64,000 nt of DNA from JARRKU01 sp963675565 (GTDB lineage Bacteria; Desulfobacterota; Desulfobacteria; Desulfobacterales; Desulfosarcinaceae). Under the pieces are notes generated by a model. The model was not told where the DNA came from and made no database searches. It saw nothing but the letters and a program-made list of their open reading frames with translations. The position numbers were made by a program, and so were the translations under genes. Below, piece after piece: positions 61,557-64,000 of this stretch (positions are counted from its first letter, which is position 1; each line of letters begins with the position of its first letter). The stretch covers positions 248,001-312,000 of the forward strand of contig CAXXYD010000002.1 of the NCBI GenBank assembly GCA_963675565.2. The letters are read 5' to 3'.

Positions 61557-61768
61557 ACGGATTGACCATCGGCTTTGCCACAGGTAAAAATCCTCAACTC
61601 GCAATTGATCTTTTTGCCTCTGTCTGTGACCTGGCCCCAGGACTCGGTTTTACTATTCAATAAACATTCAGTTGAATTTGGGATTTCGATACTGGAGATT
61701 CGCGAACCGATTCACCGGTTCGGCCGCCGGAGGTTCTGGATTTTCGGTTCTTTCGGCGAAGTGATCGA

Positions 61769-62149
61769 TCAATTATTCTGCTGCCGGACCAAACGGTTGA
61801 TTCTGACCTGTTGCGGCAGGGTCAGCAATTCAAAGGCGACACCCACTCGATTAATGGAGAACGGCGTCAGAGCGGCATCCATAACATTCTCTTTTTTAGA
61901 TATCACACGGCACGGTAGTCCCCGGGCAAAAAAACCATGCCCGCCTTCAAATAGATCTAATTGAAAAGATGCCCCCCGGGCAAGACGACGGGAGACGTCT
62001 CCAATATCGACAAAAGTGAAAGCCAATCCGGTGGAACTGATTTCCACCACCTGGCCCAAAGTTTGCGGGGTTGTATCGATAATGGCATACAGGCGATCAT
62101 CGAGGGAGATGCGTTTGACTTTGCGCCGGTTATCAGATGCAGTAGGCAT
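61769..62149 (-). CDS. PilZ-domain protein
   Basis: This 126-residue product starts at ATG 62149 (weak GTGGTG site). It has an N-terminal RRKVKRISLDDRLYAIIDTT with the RxxxR motif, LGQVVEISSTGLAFTFVDIG (D/NxSxxG variant) and FARGLPCRVISKKENVMDA. It ends with VGVAFELLTLPQQVRINRLV. It probably binds c-di-GMP. It is a second PilZ protein in the window. No neighbour suggests its target. Confidence 0.8.
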   Translation of the reverse strand: MPTASDNRRKVKRISLDDRLYAIIDTTPQTLGQVVEISSTGLAFTFVDIGDVSRRLARGASFQLDLFEGGHGFFARGLPCRVISKKENVMDAALTPFSINRVGVAFELLTLPQQVRINRLVRQQNN

Positions 62150-62773
62150 GATTTCACCACTTTCATAGCAGAAATAGTACAACCGGATGGCCGGAATCCT
62201 GATGGTCGGAATTTCACCATCGCGGAATGGGAACAATTTTAGCAAGCATCATGCCACAAATCTTCACCTTAAATGCGGATGGAACCGCCGAAAGTCCGAA
62301 CGAAAAATCCCGCGTTCCCCCCGGAAAGCAACTAATATTTTAAATTCAGAATCTTACAACCGCTGGCACCCCCCGCCGGGATATCCTCTACATTCTTTTC
62401 AAAGCCATCACAAATAAGATAAGCTATATTTTCAGTTGTTTTGGAATCAGATAACCGGCAAGTTTTTGCCCTGCAAAATACCATTTTTGCGCAGCAACCG
62501 ACGGATCGGATCACCGCTCGAGTATTTCAAAGGATGCCCGACTTGCGGGTTCCTTTGTTTTTTACTGACCACGATGGATACCACCTTCATATTTGCCCCC
62601 TGTCGCTTATATTCTTTTTTTACGCCAAATCTGCTTGCGCCTGCATGTCAATTATTTTAGAAGAGCAGTGATTATCGGTCACACGTGCAACCCGACAAAG
62701 GCCCGGGCCCGGAGGGTGCGGTATTGGACCGACCCATAAAGGGGCCAATGGAATGGGAAGGAGAATTTCACCA
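62150..62773. other. Gap of about 620 nt
   Basis: Short plus-strand frames at 62187-62417 and 62436-62671 have no ribosome sites or known motifs. Nothing else is recognised, apart from a GGCCCGGGCC palindrome near 62700 just upstream of the FMN reductase gene. Confidence 0.4.
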
Positions 62774-63349
62774 ATGATAATACTTGGAATTTGCGGCAGC
62801 CTCAGAAAAGACTCGTTCAACCTAAAATTGCTGCGCGCCGCTGAAAACTTCCTGCCGGAGGGAGTCGGCCTCGAGCCATTAAACTGCGGTGAGTTGCCGC
62901 TGTACAACGAAGATCTCGACGGGGCAGCCAAACCGGAACCCGTGGAGCGCATGATGGAAGCTTTGCGGACCTGTGATGCGCTTCTGTTCGCTACCCCGGA
63001 ATACAACCACAGCATCCCCGGTGTGTTGAAAAATGCCATTGACTGGGCCTCCCGCCCTGCCTACGAATCCCTTTTGGCCCGCAAGCCGGCAGGCATACTC
63101 AGCGCATCCAAAAGTTTTGTCGGCGGAGCGCGCGTCCAAGCTCACCTGCACCAGGTCCTGGACAGCACATTGACATCGATTTATCCTGAACCGGAATTTC
63201 TGGTGCCCCAAGCTGCGGACAAGTTCGATGCCCACGGGAACCTTAAAGATCCCGATACCACCAGGCGCCTGCAGAAATTTCTATATGGATTTGTTATTTG
63301 GGCCGGAAGAATGCGATCATCCGCCAGCAACAGGCTGAAAAATATGTAA
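62774..63349 (+). CDS. NADPH-dependent FMN reductase family protein
   Basis: This 191-residue flavodoxin-like protein starts at ATG 62774 behind AAGGAG. The FMN phosphate loop is GICGSLRKDSFNLKLLRAA at about 5-20, the flavin-ring motif is TPEYNHSIPGVLKNAIDWAS near 75-95, and GILSASKSFVGGARVQAHLH follows. These cytoplasmic enzymes reduce FMN, quinones, chromate or azo dyes with NAD(P)H. Its last 33 nt overlap the convergent MoaD-like gene. Confidence 0.93.
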   Translation: MIILGICGSLRKDSFNLKLLRAAENFLPEGVGLEPLNCGELPLYNEDLDGAAKPEPVERMMEALRTCDALLFATPEYNHSIPGVLKNAIDWASRPAYESLLARKPAGILSASKSFVGGARVQAHLHQVLDSTLTSIYPEPEFLVPQAADKFDAHGNLKDPDTTRRLQKFLYGFVIWAGRMRSSASNRLKNM

Positions 63350-63556
63350 CACATTGCCATCGGACAACGGATCGCTTTTTTGCAAAATGCGCCCGTCGCA
63401 GGATACGACCGGGAATTGCACTGCGGGTATCTTCAGATGGTGGATCACGTCACTCACCCGGGCATGGGAAGCCAATTCGATATCGATACCCTTCTCGGGA
63501 TCATATCCGCTGACGTGGTTCCTCAATATACTGAAAAGTTTGACTTTGATAATCAT
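63317..63556 (-). CDS. MoaD/ThiS-type ubiquitin-like sulfur carrier, AOR-associated
   Basis: This 79-residue protein starts at ATG 63556, 16 nt after the AOR stop. It begins MIIKVKLFSILRNHVSGYDP, shows the beta-grasp pattern and VVSCDGRILQKSDPLSDGNV, and ends PVAGG, the C-terminal di-glycine that is thiocarboxylated in MoaD. MoaD supplies sulfur for molybdopterin synthesis; AOR-adjacent homologues are thought to serve the tungsten/molybdenum pterin cofactor. The gene is in an operon with the oxidoreductase. Confidence 0.88.
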   Translation of the reverse strand: MIIKVKLFSILRNHVSGYDPEKGIDIELASHARVSDVIHHLKIPAVQFPVVSCDGRILQKSDPLSDGNVLHIFQPVAGG

Positions 63557-63572
63557 ATCGATTCCGAATGGG

Positions 63573-64000
63573 CTAAAATTTAAACGTTTTATCCATTTCT
63601 TCATCGCTGATTTGCACCACCACATTATGCGGCGGCAACGGCTCTTCATAGAAAAAACGGGGCAGCCGGTCATCTTTATTCGTAAAGCCGGCCCGGCGAT
63701 TGAAATCGAGTTCGGCCTTGATCACCTTGATTCCCATCTCGGTGATCGCCTCGGGCTTGAGTTCCAACCCAAGCTTCGCATTGATTGCAGCGATAAACGC
63801 CTTGCTGCCTTGCTCGGTTGACAGCACCGTGCTGGCCAGCACGCATAAGCCGATACTGTCCACAACGGCCATGGCGATCTGGCTTTTCCGTGATGCGTCC
63901 ACCTGGCCTTCGGTTTTGAGGGGATCCAATTTTCCGGTCACATATTCGGAAACCAGGTTGCCCGCTGTATGATCCGCCCCCATGGGGCTCGTGGCATAGG
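63573..64000 (-). CDS. Aldehyde:ferredoxin oxidoreductase, C-terminal part (runs off window)
   Basis: The frame is open to the right edge and reads YATSPMGADHTAGN, VDSIGLCVLASTVL (the DxxGxC motif with the [4Fe-4S] ligand and pterin contact) and FNRRAGFTNKDDRLPRFFYE, ending with DEEMDKTFKF. These are typical of the last domain of tungsten/molybdenum-dependent AOR-family enzymes, which oxidise aldehydes to acids and reduce ferredoxin. About 140 of roughly 600-700 residues are inside the window. It precedes the MoaD-like gene. Confidence 0.93.
   Translation of the reverse strand, partial: YATSPMGADHTAGNLVSEYVTGKLDPLKTEGQVDASRKSQIAMAVVDSIGLCVLASTVLSTEQGSKAFIAAINAKLGLELKPEAITEMGIKVIKAELDFNRRAGFTNKDDRLPRFFYEEPLPPHNVVVQISDEEMDKTFKF

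Overview
The window reads as a chromosomal contig from a Gram-negative anaerobe, most likely a Desulfobacterota sulfate reducer of the Desulfobacteraceae/Desulfosarcina type. This is inferred from the gene content: a tungsten/molybdenum aldehyde:ferredoxin oxidoreductase with a MoaD-like partner, a fused ADP-forming acyl-CoA synthetase, U32 peptidase, HDOD, PilZ and PAS-kinase proteins, OmpA/VWA lipoproteins, and moderate GC. No rRNA or complete tRNA is present to settle the taxonomy.

Layout. (1) 1-6.2 kb: a catabolic module. A GntR regulator, a family-5 (Dpp/Opp) solute-binding protein and a DppB-type permease that runs off the left edge lie on the minus strand. Divergent from them are an N-acyl-D-amino-acid deacylase and a YtcJ-type amidohydrolase. 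Palindromes in the divergent promoter are candidate GntR operators. (2) 6.2-22.5 kb: an AT-rich accessory region dominated by decay and mobility. It holds a glycerol kinase remnant, two broken tyrosine recombinases, a truncated integron integrase, truncated surface or secreted proteins, a complete IS1182-family element (18-bp inverted repeats), a complete 1.7-kb DDE element with a 9-bp target duplication, a LysR/DUF1127 divergent pair, and an AbiE-type (type IV) toxin-antitoxin operon accompanied by very small ORFs. The region ends in the 3' part of a tRNA-Val(CAC) gene next to a recombinase, which is the signature of an integrative element. (3) 22.5-30.5 kb: signalling genes (PAS-LuxR regulator, HBM-type chemoreceptor, HDOD protein, a small conserved-looking protein, a YbaK-type deacylase and a PAS hybrid histidine kinase). 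(4) 30.5-47 kb: housekeeping genes (U32 protease, class A PBP, YhbY, PilZ protein, TVP38 membrane protein, pgk, gpsA, gyrA, AI-2E-family permease, NRDE protein, tesB). A 179-bp long-palindrome element follows the PBP gene. (5) 47-52 kb: a complete Ugp-type sugar/glycerol-phosphate ABC importer (ugpC divergent from ugpB-A-E). (6) 52-64 kb: VWA/OmpA lipoprotein, ADP-forming acyl-CoA synthetase, cold-shock protein, TerB-like protein, an unrecognised 480-residue protein, AEC transporter, DUF374 acyltransferase, PilZ protein, FMN reductase, MoaD-like protein and the C-terminus of an aldehyde ferredoxin oxidoreductase.

Functional reading: the core genes are typical of a heterotrophic anaerobe taking up peptides, N-acyl amino acids and glycerol-3-phosphate-like compounds, with acyl-CoA to ATP conversion and aldehyde oxidation. 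The least explained part is the island. Its defence-like core (AbiE pair, a 39-codon ORF with a very strong ribosome site, and two tiny membrane proteins) is bracketed by related CCAATTGGC..AAAACGATACA sequences. All assignments come from reading motifs by eye; no database search was run.
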